The notes beneath the pieces are model-generated. The model was not told the origin of the DNA, made no database searches, and saw nothing but the letters and a program-made list of their open reading frames with translations. A DNA stretch of 64,000 nucleotides from Mucor racemosus (Eukaryota > Mucoromycota > Mucoromycetes > Mucorales > Mucoraceae), in contig JAPEHQ010000007.1 of assembly GCA_027405735.1 (NCBI GenBank), positions 1,327,001 through 1,391,000 of the forward strand. Reading direction: 5' to 3'. The position numbers were made by a program, and so were the translations under genes. Of this stretch, positions 21,956 to 34,699 are shown one piece after another (the first letter of the stretch is position 1; every line of letters starts with the position of its first letter).

Positions 21956-22936
21956 TCTTTAATTTGGAAAGAGATTTGATGAAAAAAGTAACGAATCCTT
22001 TCAACGCGCTTGAACACCAGTTTTCATAGCTTCGGATTACAAAATGTCTGAAAATGGATACGATTTTTATTGTGTTTTTAGCTAAACTCTCAATACAAAG
22101 TCAATTAATTTGATATTTAAAGATCTTTACATGCACATGTAATTTAAACAGATACAAAAGCGTCTTTCAATTGCTGCTATCAGTTAAGAGGGGGGCTAAA
22201 AGAGTACAAAAATTTAATTTTCTCTTGATTTTCAGCCAAATACCGCTTCATAAGATTTTTTTTTGCTCCAAAAAAAAACCTTACAATTGGTCGACAAAAA
22301 TTCGGATCAACGAATAATTTACGATTTCTCAACGAAAAATAAAGCTAAAATGGTAAATAAACATTCAAATTGAAGGTGCTAAAATACTGAGTTATTATCT
22401 ATAATTTATTTAAATATTTCATATGAAAAATTATCCGTTTTATTCAAAAAACGTATTTTTAGTTTTTTGAGGTTTCAACAATATTTTTGCAAAAAAATTT
22501 ATACAAAAATAAAACCATCCGATTAAGCATTAAATTATCTACCGAAAAGCTTAGAAGTAAAATTAATATTTGCTATACAATTTGGAGAGAAATTTTCGAA
22601 AAAGTGGATTTGGATGTCGAAATGGCATTTTTTTTTTCATTTTGCAAAATTAGCAAATTGAAATCCCGCACATCTTTTTCTTCCTTTAGCTGGTTGAAAA
22701 AAATAAAATAAAAATATATACACTTTTCAACATGTCTGTTAAATGCATTGTAAAAATTAGAACTGCTTTGTGTGAAAATAGTAAATGCAAAAATCCTTTA
22801 AAAAGTCAAAAAAAATTTGGACCAGCAAAACTACTGCTATTTTTTCTCGTTGTTTAAACAATAATCCGCTTCAGATGTATTTTATTGAATTAAAAGAAAT
22901 ATTTTTATCTATAGAATTGCTTGCATGCAAATATAA
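21956..22936. other. Intergenic between CUL4 and SMP3
   Basis: This holds the CUL4 5' region. Long A and T runs at 22260-22280 and 22640 and an AT-rich segment at 22200-22860 have no recognisable coding content. It is unusually long compared with the 100-300 bp gaps between other genes in the block, so an old repeat insertion is possible. Confidence 0.4.
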
Positions 22937-25198
22937 TTATTCAAGATCATCATTTTCTGAAAGGAGTAAAAATATATTAAGGTTCATTTGACTTTCAGGT
23001 GAGCTCATTTCTGAAGCTCTTTCCATCATTTTATCCAGGTCATCGAATCCCACATGTGGACTGTAAGATGCCATCATTAAATAGCGATGATTTTTTACTT
23101 TCGGCAAAGGAACAAAGCTTGGTGAAATAAAAATTGTTCTAAAAAAAAAAAGTATTTCAAGTATTAAAATTTTTGAATTTAACAAATGTAGTGAATTTAC
23201 CTTTCAAATGAGTTGGGGATGTTTGTTTTAGCAAAGTCAATTTCTGGTTTTCCAGGTTGATGTCTACGAAGTACGACACCTGAACTCTTTTCCAATTCGG
23301 CAACTGTTTCATTTAAACGACTAGAGAAATCAAATATATTGATATGTGCATTTTGGTCCTCCAAAGGATTTACTAGTAAATGTTGTGGAGGCATATATGT
23401 TTTATAAAATACCATATTTGTAGTAACATTAAAACCATTTGTATCAGTGGCATCTAGATTTGAATTTCGATAAATATCAACTACATGTATTCGTTTTCAA
23501 ATAAACTTACTATTTGCTCCAACAGCACAAGTCAAATCACCGTTTTCAAGGACATGACAATCATGAATACCTGTAGTTTGACGCTGAAGGAATGCCATTG
23601 TAGGAACTATACCACCTTGATGAACAACACCAAATATATAGGTAGTAATAACATTAAAAATCAACCAAATGATCCAGAAAGATGGAGGTAATTTGATCTG
23701 CTTCCAAGTGTAAATCATGACTAAAGGAACAAGTAATGGACACAAGAATCTAGCTTCTTGATGAGGTATGATAGAAAGACCAATTAAACCAGAAAACACA
23801 ATACTAATGAGAACTACAAAATAAAGAGGAATGCATCAATATCAAATAAACTTGTTTGAACCTGCACTTTTTACCATAGAGGAAATGTGTATTATTATCA
23901 TTTCCCACCTTGGCAAATACATTAGGTATATACAAAAAGCCAAATACAGCTAAAGGGCCAAACAGTAATGGCAAGTTAATAGCAAAATGTGTATAACGAG
24001 GATGAAGACCATGTTGTGCTAAATTATCTACATTCATATTATAAAGCAAGTTATTAAGCGGTGTGATTACAATATCGCCGTCTGCACGGATGGTTGCTAG
24101 TGTAGTAGGGTCGAATAAAGTTGAGACAACATGTCCCATATCTTTGAAAGGCTGTCCACCTACAGTGAATGATAAAGTCCCATAGTATACAGAATCTGCT
24201 GCAATTGCAAAAACAGCAAAAGAAATAATACCCAAAATCAATGGAAAAGTTGAGGCTGTAAATTGACTGAAACTATAGCTTCTACAGGTTTATTTTGACA
24301 AGTAAGTATCGAATTTTCTTTGCATAGCGTTACAAACTTACTGCTTATATGCTTGATAAATAAAAGCAATGCCAATTGGGAAAGCATAGAGAGGAAATGT
24401 GATTCTAGTAAATACACCTACACTAAATAAAGCGCCTAAAAAGAAGGCTAATTTGGCATTTGCCTTGAAGATGTATATGTGTCAATGCAATCACTTTAAA
24501 TTTACATGTAATTCAATGGATTTACCTCGTGGGCATAATTAACATATATATACAAGCACAAACAAAGTAAAACGCTTTCAAATGAGTTGGAAAAAGGGCG
24601 AGTATTGTAAGCCAATGTAACTTGACTTGTAGCAACCAAGAGCATTGGAATCAAGGGCTTTGTACCTAAACGCTTACAAATTCTATAAACGCATAAATCT
24701 AGCAGATTATTTTAATATGTAAATTCATGCTTATTGATAGAAACTCAAATACAAACCTATAACAAGAGACCAAGCAAAAGAACCTAAACGCTCTGTCATG
24801 AAAAGTGTCACTGATGAAGGCACTTTTTGAATATAATATTAATACTCTTTACATGATATAATTGAGCTACTTTTTAATCTATTTACGTGTATCTTTAGGT
24901 AACCAGGCCTCCAAGAGATAAAATGGAATTCCTGTAGTCAAGAAACTATATTATCTTATTTTCAACTAATGAACCAATTCATTTACATTTGACATATTTA
25001 CGGTGATAAAATTGAACGAGAAGCGTGTTGTGGTTCATACTCCCAAGGTGTCAATGTATGAATATTAAAGATTCTTGCACTTGTAATTTCGGGATTTTGA
25101 AAGAATTCATCAGGGTGAATGTAACCAGGCAACGTTGCAGTAAGCCAACGTAACCATAGCAACAGGAATATAGATAATGCTGCTATTTTACTAATCAT
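22937..25198 (-). CDS. SMP3: GPI mannosyltransferase 4 (Smp3/PIG-Z)
   Basis: Nine exons fit in frame: 25198-25002, 24945-24887, 24822-24757, 24698-24526, 24463-24342, 24281-23875, 23813-23511, 23453-23201 and 23138-22937. They give 593 aa. The N-terminal membrane segment is followed by [15 protein letters not shown], the luminal HPDE motif of glycosyltransferase family 22. Then come TPWEYEP, several hydrophobic spans, and [16 protein letters not shown], the family HQExRF motif. [11 protein letters not shown] near the C-terminus fits the Smp3/PIG-Z branch rather than PIG-B. Smp3 adds the fourth, side-branching mannose to the GPI core in the ER using dolichol-phosphate mannose, an essential step in yeasts. 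The start codon is 110 bp from the stop of the SS18-like gene upstream. Confidence 0.88.
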
Positions 25199-25308
25199 TG
25201 TTTCTTGTTTATGAAGGGTTAGAAAAAGGAAAAAAAGAAGCTACTGGATTTTTTTATCATGAATATTTAACCGCGTCCTTTGAATTGAATTTTACTTTCT
25301 TTTTATTA

Positions 25309-26717
25309 TTAATATCTCGGAGGAGTCATCATTTGAGTTGAAGGATACATGTAATTGTTATTAATACTATTGCTACTACTAATACTACTACTATTACCAC
25401 CACCGCCACCACTCAAACTATTAACCATAAAATTACCTTGTTGCTGCTGCTGCTGCTGTTGTTGTTGTTGTAGTAATTGCTGTTGCTGTTGTATCATCAT
25501 CATTTTATTGAAATCTGGTTGTTGCATTTGCTGCTGTTGGCGCATCATCAATTGCTGAGGATGTGGAGACATGTTGGGTTCATCTTGCTGTTGCTGATAC
25601 TGTTGTGATGGTTGTTGTTGCTGTTGTTGTCTATAAAACAATCTTTGTGCTGTTTCATACAATCCATGGATTTTTTGTGCAGTTGGAGTAAATGGTGTTG
25701 GCAACATTGACAAATCAGGTGGAGCAGGTAATTTTAATTGCTTATTTTTTTTGAATAAAAAACACAAATGTTAATCTAAATAAACATATTAAATTAAAAA
25801 ATATATTTTTTACTTACATCTTCTGGTTTTGTCATTGAAATATCAGCCATAGTAGCAAGATAGGTTAGATTTGATTGCAATTTCATTTGATATGGTGTTA
25901 AATCAGGCTCACATTGTGCTAAATTTGACTGCTGATGTTCGAGACATAGTCGAATTATTTCTTGATTTATAGTTAAAATCTTTATTCACTCGTTAGTCAT
26001 TATAAATAAATTCAATTCACATATAATTTTTACCAATTCAATGCGTTTTGACATGACAATATCCATTTCAAACATGGATTTATTTGAAGGTAAAGAAGGT
26101 GGTGATAGAATTTGAACAGGTGAAGGTGGTGCAGACATGTTGATATTTTGTTTTATTAATTTGGCTTGTTGCTGCTTGATAAACCAATGTGGAGGTTGAT
26201 CAGTTAATTGCTGCTGTTGTTGCTGCTGCTGTTGTTGTAATTGCTGTTGGTAAATCCTTTGTTGTTGAGATACACGTCTTGCTTGTAATTGCTGTTGTTG
26301 CTGTAATTGCAATTGTTGCTGCTGCTGTTGTTGTTGTTGCTCTTGCAAAAGTAAAAATTGCTGATTTTGTAATTGCTGTTGTTGCTGCTGTTGCTGCTGT
26401 TGCTGCTGTTGCTGCTGTTGCTGCATCATTAACATCATCATTTGAGCTTGCTGATTATCCAATATGGGGTCAATTTGATTATCATTATTAATTGGTGAAT
26501 AATAAGTACTTGTGCTCAATTGTGACATAGGTAGACTAGCTCCAGGCATCATATTTGCTACAAGATCATTTTCCATAGATGGCCAGCCCATAATATCTGA
26601 GGATGATACAGATGTTGACATATCCATTGGAAATGAAGGTATAAAGTTCGGCGACAACGTATCACCTATTTGCATATTACTAAAAGCGTCTGGTGGGCCT
26701 GAGGAGAATGGATTCAT
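25309..26717 (-). CDS. SS18/SSXT-domain polyglutamine protein, probable SWI/SNF subunit
   Basis: Three exons join in frame: 26717-26034, 25979-25818 and 25740-25309, giving 425 aa. Residues about 80-170 are long Q runs coded by mixed CAA and CAG. The diagnostic part straddles introns 1 and 2: INQEIIRLCLEHQQ, then YQMKLQSNLTYLATMAD, then LKLPAPPD. This matches the SSXT N-terminal helical region (xENxxLIxxIxExQNxGxxxECxxYQxxLHxNLxYLAxIAD). In animals and plants such proteins (SS18, GIF/AN3) bind the SWI/SNF ATPase or GRF factors. The domain is internal here, not N-terminal, and a second Q-rich tail follows. A Mediator-type Q-rich protein was considered but lacks a matching domain. Confidence 0.7.
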
Positions 26718-27589
26718 CTATTTATTTATTTTTAAAAAAGGTATATATTTATAGTATGATGGTATAGATCAAATTCGAAGGGTATTTTAATGATATTTAT
26801 GAAATGAAAAAGATGAAAAAAGAAAAGGACCCAAAATTTTTTTATTAGAAAATAGAGAAAAAATAAGGAGGTAAATGCGTCTTAAAACTTAGCCGTCTTG
26901 ATACACTACTGTTGAACAATACCATCTACCAGTGGGGATTTTATACTCTCAAGTGATAAATTATAATTGCTGTAAATTGTTTGGTTCCTGCAGATTTACC
27001 CACAGTGTTTATGTATCACACATTATGTACCACACATCTATGCATGTAGTAACGCTCCTGGAAGCTTTAAATTGCATTTATAGAATTTATGGTTGCAAAT
27101 ATTCCTTTTATGACAAATACATACAGTGTCGCTTCCTACATCCGCATAAAAATATGCTATTTCGATCCAATACATATCTTTGATATTTGCCATTTTGACA
27201 ATGAAATATTTAGCACTGAAATAATAAGAGTATCTAAACAATACTGATACACTGTAATGAGCGTTGTGAACATAACCGAGAATTAGACATTGTGCTTTGG
27301 CTTTCTAAAATCATTTATTGGAAGCTTGATTGCATGCTTGCTAAAATTTCCCAGAGTTAGAGAGACATGTTCGTATATAAAGTTGATAAGGTCATTTTAC
27401 AGCCATTCGTAGCCGACCATACGCAATCCAAGGCATATGCGTATATATTGGAATGCATCATAAATTTTATTTTAAATACTATAATATATGATTCTATACC
27501 AAATGAATGCACCTACAAATGTGAAACAAAAATATATATACATGAACAGTTCATTTAATAGTAATAATAATAATAAAAAAAAACAATTG
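26718..27589. other. Intergenic, upstream of the SS18-like gene
   Basis: This contains the presumed promoter of the minus-strand SS18-like gene, with purine-rich runs just upstream of its start (26800-26870). The rest is AT-rich with chance ORFs only. Confidence 0.4.
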
Positions 27590-29105
27590 TCGCAATTATA
27601 GCGCTCGATAAGCTTATTTGAGAAAAATTCAACTTGAAGTTGCTAATCATTAAAATTGGTGTGTCGTGCTTCCCACTTTCTCTAATAACTAGCCTTATGC
27701 TAAGTACTTAGGATATACCTCAGAAACTGAAGAATTGATATAAATTGATCGCATTATACTGCCTATTCCTAAATTTATTCTATATGTAATATCTCACGAA
27801 AGGCTCAAAAACACGTAAAATTCACTATTTTTTCCTTGAAAACTGGGTCTCACTTTTCATTCCTGCTCTACTTTTTTTTTCACTAAATAACACCAAGAAA
27901 AAATTATATGCCAATGTACCTGAGATGTTCAGCTTTAATCCAAAAACAAGTATCCAAAAATATCCTATTTTTTGCAGTTGGTATTAATTTTTCAGTGCTA
28001 ATGTTTCAGATTTTTTTACGCGTATTTCACTGCTAAGACGGTTATTTTGATTTTAAAAGTTGTTCAGAATTTATAATTTTTATTTATATTTATTTTGAAT
28101 AATTGTAGTTTTTGAAAATTTAAGCTAGTTATTTAAATTTATATTACATATAACAAGTAAGCAACCCGTTGGTTATGCATGAAGAAGCAACACTACGTTT
28201 ATGCTTTTTTTACATTATTTGTTTTAATTCATTATATTTCAGATTATCCGTCTAAGTGCTAATGGATTGAAAACTTTGAGGCTTCATATCTCTAGAAAAA
28301 ATTAAGCTATACTAACACTTTTAAATAATAAAACTTACTCGTTTTAAAGTGCTCTATAACATATTTTAATATAAAAAAATTCTGAGCACTTTTATTTTTT
28401 TTTCATTTTTTTGGCATTTCTATAGTAGGTTTCAAAATATGGGTTAAATTGAACAATATTTTTTTTACATTCATGTCATCAAGCTCGTTGAGCTCTCTTA
28501 GTCCCAATTTAGAGTTTTTCAAAATATTGATTTTTCGTGGAGATATCCTCAAAAATGTGTACAAAAAGGTACCTCCATTTCTAGCATCCATTTCCCCTTG
28601 TATACCCTCATCCCAAATTCTGAATTTCAAAAAAATTTGGACAAAAATCTCGTTTTCTCTACGAAAAATGTAGCTAAAAAGTTAAATAATAGCTCGATCA
28701 ATAGACAATTTTGCTATGCATTATATTTATTATTTAAATTTAAAATATGCTTATAAAAAGTGTTCTACATCTTCAAAAAACCTTCAAAATTTCAATTACA
28801 TTTTGCGTAAAATTTTACGTGAAACATTTTTTTAAATTTTATTTAGATAAATGCAGAATTAAAAACTGTACAAAAAATATTTAATATGCTAGGTCTACTT
28901 ACTTTGTAGTTCATGAACATTTAAATAATTTTGTTTTTTGAATCATTTTTCGTCCATTTTTTTTAAAATAAATTTTGGGACACCGTTATGATAGGTTTTA
29001 AGCTGTGATAAGAATTATTATTTTGATTATCTCAACCAAAAATCAATAGTTTTGGCTAAAACAAAAACGAAAGAGAATATCTCTGCTGGATCTATCTTGT
29101 AACAG
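27590..29105 (+). repeat. Dispersed repeat R1, copy B
   Basis: About 1.5 kb matches R1 elsewhere. The 5' block has TTCTATATGTAATATCTCACG (near 27779) and AACACCAAGAAAAAA. The central block at 28460-28640 is the best conserved. The 3' block has GATTATCTCAACCAAAAATC (near 29020). Both strands are open across the central block (28403-28630 minus, 28449-28673 plus), a consequence of its composition rather than proof of coding. It is the only sizeable repeat inside the conserved gene block. Confidence 0.75.
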
Positions 29106-30253
29106 CTGCCAAAAATGCATGTAAATATGTATCATCTCCACAAGTCGCGGCGGAATTACAATACGATATGGAGAAAAGGTGTTCAGAATGCTCTTATACA
29201 TCAGATGATGGGTTGCTGGAATTGAGAGTATTGTATAATTTTGGATAGCCTATGTGCTATGTCATATGAGCAATGGTCTGTGGGCGCTGAACTATATTGC
29301 GGTGTGCTTGATAAGAGTGATGGATGTAAGTTTGTAGTTCCAAACATACCGACTGTGGTAAAGTAAAATACAGTCGTATCACTTCCAGAAAATACGAAGA
29401 GTATCTAGAACTAGAGACTCTATATTTACTAACGTAACACAAACTGACCAATACTATTAATACAAACTTTGGAAATGTGATGTTTGTGTTTATTGTGTTT
29501 ATTCCAAGATTTGGGCTTTGTTTTCGCATGTTAAAAAGCCAATAAATATTATAATAGATGATTTCAACACAATTAACTTGAACTTTAGATGCATATGTGT
29601 AATTATGTGAAACAGTATTATGGGAAAAATGGGAGGTAATTTTTCTTTTCACTTATATTACCAAGGTACAGTAAATGTGGAGAATCGTACTGATTATATG
29701 GTATATTTTCAACTCGTCAAATTAAGCTATATATCTTGATATACAGGCAAGTTTTATCACTATAATAAAGGACAATAATAATTGAATCAAGTTTTTAAAG
29801 TAATAACAAAAACCAACTAAATGTTCATTAGAATATAATAGTTTAAATTTAAGAAAATATTTACCAGTATATCGGTTAAATAGTAGCTATTTACGTAAAA
29901 TGAGATAAAATAAAGAACAAAGTTTTAGGGGTTTTCTGGATAAATATAATTTTGCATTGAATTTTCTGACATTTTTTTGTATAGTTTTCTACATAAAAGG
30001 TTCATCCATACTTCAATCTATACATCAGCGACTATTCTATAGGCAATCTAAAGCTCATATCACTGAATGTATCTCCTGTTTTTACTGCTTCATTTAATTA
30101 CAAAAGTATTGCATTGAGGAAGAAGAGAAAGCACGATAGCTTACATTTATTAAAATTGAATATATATATATATATATAAAGAGTAGGAGAAAAATAATTA
30201 ATGAGTAAAGGCGAAATAAAATAGAGAAAAGTGCATGAGATGCAATAATACAT
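29106..30253. other. Intergenic, downstream of PNS1
   Basis: No recognised gene. A minus-strand open frame at 29257-29652 has no domain and ordinary non-coding composition. An (AT)9 microsatellite lies at about 30160-30178, in the 3' flank of PNS1. Confidence 0.4.
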
Positions 30254-32064
30254 TTAAACACCTTGAGCGATGCGAGGCCATGTCTCGCGAATCTATATGC
30301 AAAATGGCTAATTAGTTTTCTGACGATATACACAATACACTGCATAAACATGTTCATTACCTTTTCATACAATTCTGGCTTTGATCTAAAATGAATATAC
30401 ATGTCAGTATTACACCATGATTTCTATATTCTACAATGAAACTCACCTTCTTAAAGCCTCTGGATCTTCAGCAAGACAGACGAATGTAGTTGCTACACCG
30501 CTTGAAATAACAGTTGCAACAGTTGAAAACATGGAAGCACCAATCAAGAAGCACACCATGATTACTACAGGCGTCATGCCACCATTTTGATTATACGAAG
30601 GACTTGCTACTTCAAGATAGATGAAGCCAAGCAAACCACAAAGTACGCCCACCAATAAACCACCCATGAATAAAACATTACCGATCAAATTATCATTGAT
30701 CATGGCTTCAATACCACGATCTTTAATCATAGTCCATGTTTGTCTTGCAGTAGGTATGAATGCTTTACCATAAATAGCAACACCACTAAATGCATAATAA
30801 TTGAACCATTCCTAAGGTTTATACATTTGTTAAACAAACAATTACATTTATAAATCATATATACCACTTACAAACAAACCAGCTGCACAGTTGACTATAC
30901 ATTGAACGATACAAATAAAGAAGGACAAACATGCATTATCAGCATTTGACCTTGCAATGGCTAAAAAGTATCGAATAAGATTAATAATGGCAATGAGCAA
31001 AGCACCAAAGCAAATAGATCCAAAGCTAGTGGTCAATGCGCGTTTAAGACTTCCCCAAATAGGATGACGGACACCATCGTTCAAAAAATAAACTGTTGCA
31101 AAGATACCTGCTAATGTAACATGGGTGACATAAGTAATGACTTGTGAAGTCCAGTAAAAGGAAAAGACTATAAAGACCATTGCGCAATTCAATTTGGAAT
31201 TGTTGCTACTTGAACTATACCAAGCTTGATATATACCGATAGTTGTAAACATGAATAGAAAACTAAATGCTGTTTGAATGATAAGTGAAATAATACCAAT
31301 GACAATAGTAGATGGATAGCTTCTTGTAATACTAGTAATTGTCTGCAGCATGACTACATGAATGTATAATGTTAAATATACCGATCAGTCCTACCCCCCC
31401 CTTTCTATTGTATTTTACCTGTTGCAAATGGAATTCTACTTCTCCACCAAAAGAAGCAAGCGACATACAAGCATGAAAAGATCAAGAATACAATAGCAGC
31501 AGAGTAATAATGTCTTACAAAGTAATAAATAGTGACACCAAAATACACAAGGATAGATCCAATAAATGTAACAATGATCAAGGGTTTTGGAAAGAGATTA
31601 GCTAATATCAAGTACAAAAAACTGATGCCGAAACCAACAATTGCTGAAAAACCAAATATTTTCAATGTAGAAGTATCGAATGTTAGGCCTGGATAAGCAT
31701 TTTCGGACTGTACGCCATTGTAGGATCCTTCATGATTTGAGTATGTCATCAAAGCAATGACAGCTAAAGCAATGAAAGCACCTAAATTACATAACCAAAG
31801 TATAGTTGCCCAAACATCGTTCCAGCCCTTTGAAGGCTTTATCTTCTCTCCTGATGTATAAGGCTGTTGATTTACCGTTTGAGATGGAGGTGGAGGTGGA
31901 GCGCCATAGCTTGGAGGTTGTTGGCCATAAGGCTGAGGTTGTTGACCATATTCTATATGCGATTGATCCTGATAATTGTTATTGCCATTAGCTGTAGGTG
32001 GAGGAGGATAATATTTTTGATAATCATTAGGTGGATCAGAGGATTGCGAAGGCGGTTGATACAT
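30254..32064 (-). CDS. PNS1: Choline-transporter-like membrane protein Pns1 (SLC44 family)
   Basis: Five exons fit in frame: 32064-31419, 31353-30872, 30811-30447, 30385-30361 and 30292-30254. They give 518 aa, typical of fungal Pns1. The first ~75 residues are P/Q/Y-rich and cytosolic. After KGWNDVWATILWL come about ten hydrophobic segments. Family marks are SFYWTSQVITYVTHVTLAG, NYYAFSGVAIYGKAFIPTAR and FVCLAEDPEALRRSKPELYEK. The last two exons are very short (25 and 39 nt); splicing them gives IRETWPRIAQGV, the usual Pns1 tail, whereas reading through exon 4 gives an unrelated extension. Family members are called choline-transporter-like, but choline transport by yeast Pns1 is not established. 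Start is 125 bp from the stop of the zinc-cluster gene. Confidence 0.9.
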
Positions 32065-32188
32065 TGTTCTTTACAAGATAAAGAGAGAAGGAAATAAAAA
32101 AGAAAAAGAAAAAATTTCATGCGTTTTTATTATGTTTCAAAATGGTAGGGTGATACAGAGACATTTTTTTCAAATCGGTATCGCCATA

Positions 32189-32242
32189 TTAAAATAAATC
32201 ATTTAGAATATCATTGACAAATTCAAATTGCTGTTCATGTGG

Positions 32243-32282
<40 letters not shown>

Positions 32283-34699
32283 GGTTGTGGTTGTTGTGGT
32301 TGTGGTTGTTGTGGTTGTTGCAATGACTGTTGATGTTGTGATGGAAACAATGGGTCTATGAATGGCGTTGATAGTAAATCTGAATTAAATAGGATCTGAT
32401 TAATATCTTGCATCCAAGGTTCTTGTCCAGTAAGCCACGGATTATTGATAAAGTTTGATGTAGATGATGGAGCTGGAGCTGGAGCTGGAGGAGGTCGAAT
32501 TGGCCCTTGAACAATAGCAGCATGATTTATTGTTGGTAATAATGATGTAATAAAGCTTGAATCGTCACTGAAATCTACACCATCAAACAAGCCATTATCA
32601 TACGTACCGACACTGCTATCTGGTGAAAGTGATGGTTCGCCTGTTGCTGCTTTAGCTTTCTTGGCTGGATGTTCTTCCAAGAAATTATGAAGTACATTTC
32701 TTAAAATTTCAGAAGTTTCCCAATTTCCCCAGATAATCGGTATAGTAAATATTCCCTCGGCCATTACTATGTATTGTCGTATAATATCCGATTCTTCCAA
32801 TCGATAAGCATACATTAAAACCTGAGCAGCAGAATCTACAGAGGATATAATAATACCACGAGGTAGGAAATCGGTTTGTTCGTAATAATTAATAGGGTTG
32901 CTTAGATGAGCATGCGTTCTTTCTATCAGTTCAATTGATTGTGGAATTGATTTATGAATTCGCAATACATTGTCGACATCAGTTAAATCAAGTTCTTCAG
33001 GTGTGTGTTGTTTATATAAACTAAATGAATGTATCTTAGCGTATGGATTCCTCGCCGAATCTCTCACAAAATTCATATTAATCCTAAAAAACAAATAAAA
33101 CAGGTCTAGGGTATAAGCTTGTAAAGGAGACCAATCTTTTCTACATGTTTGATTAAATTCGTAGAATTCATTCAATATCTGATCAATTCTTTCTTCTAAA
33201 TTTGATTGAGTTTTTGGCAAAGGTGCAAATAAATTTGGTTTGAAATGCTTCTGTATTGCGAGCGGCGCTTTAGGTATTCCTGGATCAGATGTATTCGGTA
33301 GTTGTAATATAATCTTACTACTAATCCTTGAAATCACAGACTTGATATAAAATGTTTCTACTAGGTAAAAATACCATTTAAATAATCTTGGATTATTGTT
33401 TTCCACATCGTATTGATATGATTTAGATAATTTAATGTTTGGTGGAGGATAAGGATGTTCATGACGAGCCAATGCTATTCTTGGTATTTCTTCCACTGTA
33501 TGAAAAAAAAAAAAAAAAAAAGACGTTATATTCTACTCAAATCTACCAAGATGAAATAAAATCTTACATTCAACACATCCTCGAATTGTAGTTTCAAATG
33601 CTGCCCAAAAAGTATTCAATAGCAATTCTTTTTCAACACTATTTAAACCAGCAGGCATTGTATCATCAAACAAGCCTAATCTTGCAACCAGCATGTAGGA
33701 CAAGCCAAATAGAGACATTCCTCTTTTAGGGAAGCCAAATGTGACCTCAAACAAAGCCAACAACACCACAGCCTGATATTTACTTGGTGTAGCTTCTGCT
33801 GATGCTTTTGACAATAGTAAATGTGCATAATCCAAGAAAGGATTTCGTTTTTTCTTGTTTAGAGCATCCCATAATTCCAGAGGCTTACCATCCAGCAATT
33901 GTGATTTGAATATCGTAGTACCATAAATAACTGAAAGTAAAAGAGGGTCGGCTGTATCTGTCCAGTAAGATTGCAAAAGCATCGTCTTATTTAATAGGTT
34001 AGAAAAGGGATGAATACAAAAGAAACATTCTATCAATCGCACAGCTTGCTGTGGTGGCAACGAGTTTAATGGATTAATGACCAAGGAACTGTTAGACGGA
34101 GTTTCAAAGAAAGTGGTTGTGTAGTCGTATGCCAAGGCTGTTCGAGAGAAATCCAAATCAGTATAGTATGTCAATTTTAATTTTGATACTCGCTTCATCA
34201 AAATACTGGCCATATCTGCACTCATCCAAGTGAAATAGTCTGTTAAATCAAAGACCTGCACTTTAGGATTGAGATTGGAATAATCACCATATATAATGAC
34301 TGCATCATGTCTTCTTTCTTCAATGAAATGATCAAGTGATGTATTCTTTGCAAAATAAGTTGCAAATACAGAATTGATATAATGATCCAGGTTTTTTTCT
34401 CTATTGTCTTGTAAGTATCGCATAGGTGCCAAGACTGGTGATAGTGTTACATTTTCAAAAATGAATTCACGGCAAAAACTATTCGAATTGTAGGTTTCTT
34501 TACTATCATGTATATTGGATTGTATCCGAGATAACACAAGTTTATTGACGACTGCATTCTTTGGTGGTCTTCCCACTGCGCCAGGTTTTTGATAAACACA
34601 AGGTGTTTGTCGAGCTTCACACCGAATACATGGGTTCCCTCCATCGCATTTAACTTTCTTAATTCGACAAGGTAAGCAACTAACTTTTCTTTTAGCCAT
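32189..34699 (-). CDS. Zn2Cys6 fungal transcription factor
   Basis: Two exons, 34699-33568 and 33495-32189, give 812 aa. Residues 8-35 are a zinc binuclear cluster, CLPCRIKKVKCDGGNPCIRC plus a sixth Cys after six more residues (spacing C-x2-C-x6-C-x5-C-x2-C-x6-C), which binds DNA through two zinc ions. A GRPPK basic patch follows. The middle region (about 180-420) has the helical pattern of the fungal regulator middle-homology domain. The C-terminus has a pure CAA-coded Q run with PQ repeats (about 32241-32330) and ends FVNDILNDLF, a likely activation segment. The target pathway cannot be told from sequence. Intron 1 has a T-run before its acceptor (A in plus strand 33500-33520). Confidence 0.9.

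Noticed and set aside
25355..25558. Plus-strand frame rich in Leu and Cys
   Set aside because: Antisense shadow of the glutamine repeats of the SS18-like gene.
26189..26491. Plus-strand Ala/Val-rich frame
   Set aside because: Antisense shadow of the same gene's polyQ tract.
28403..28673. Overlapping opposite-strand ORFs in R1 copy B
   Set aside because: They recur in other copies because the DNA is repeated. The substitution pattern does not clearly favour either frame.
29257..29652. 131-codon minus-strand frame
   Set aside because: No recognisable domain, no splice context and composition like the surrounding intergenic DNA.
30094..30402. Extended C-terminus of PNS1 read through exon 4
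   Set aside because: A GTAATG..TATAG intron restores the family tail ending AQGV; the read-through peptide has no family similarity.
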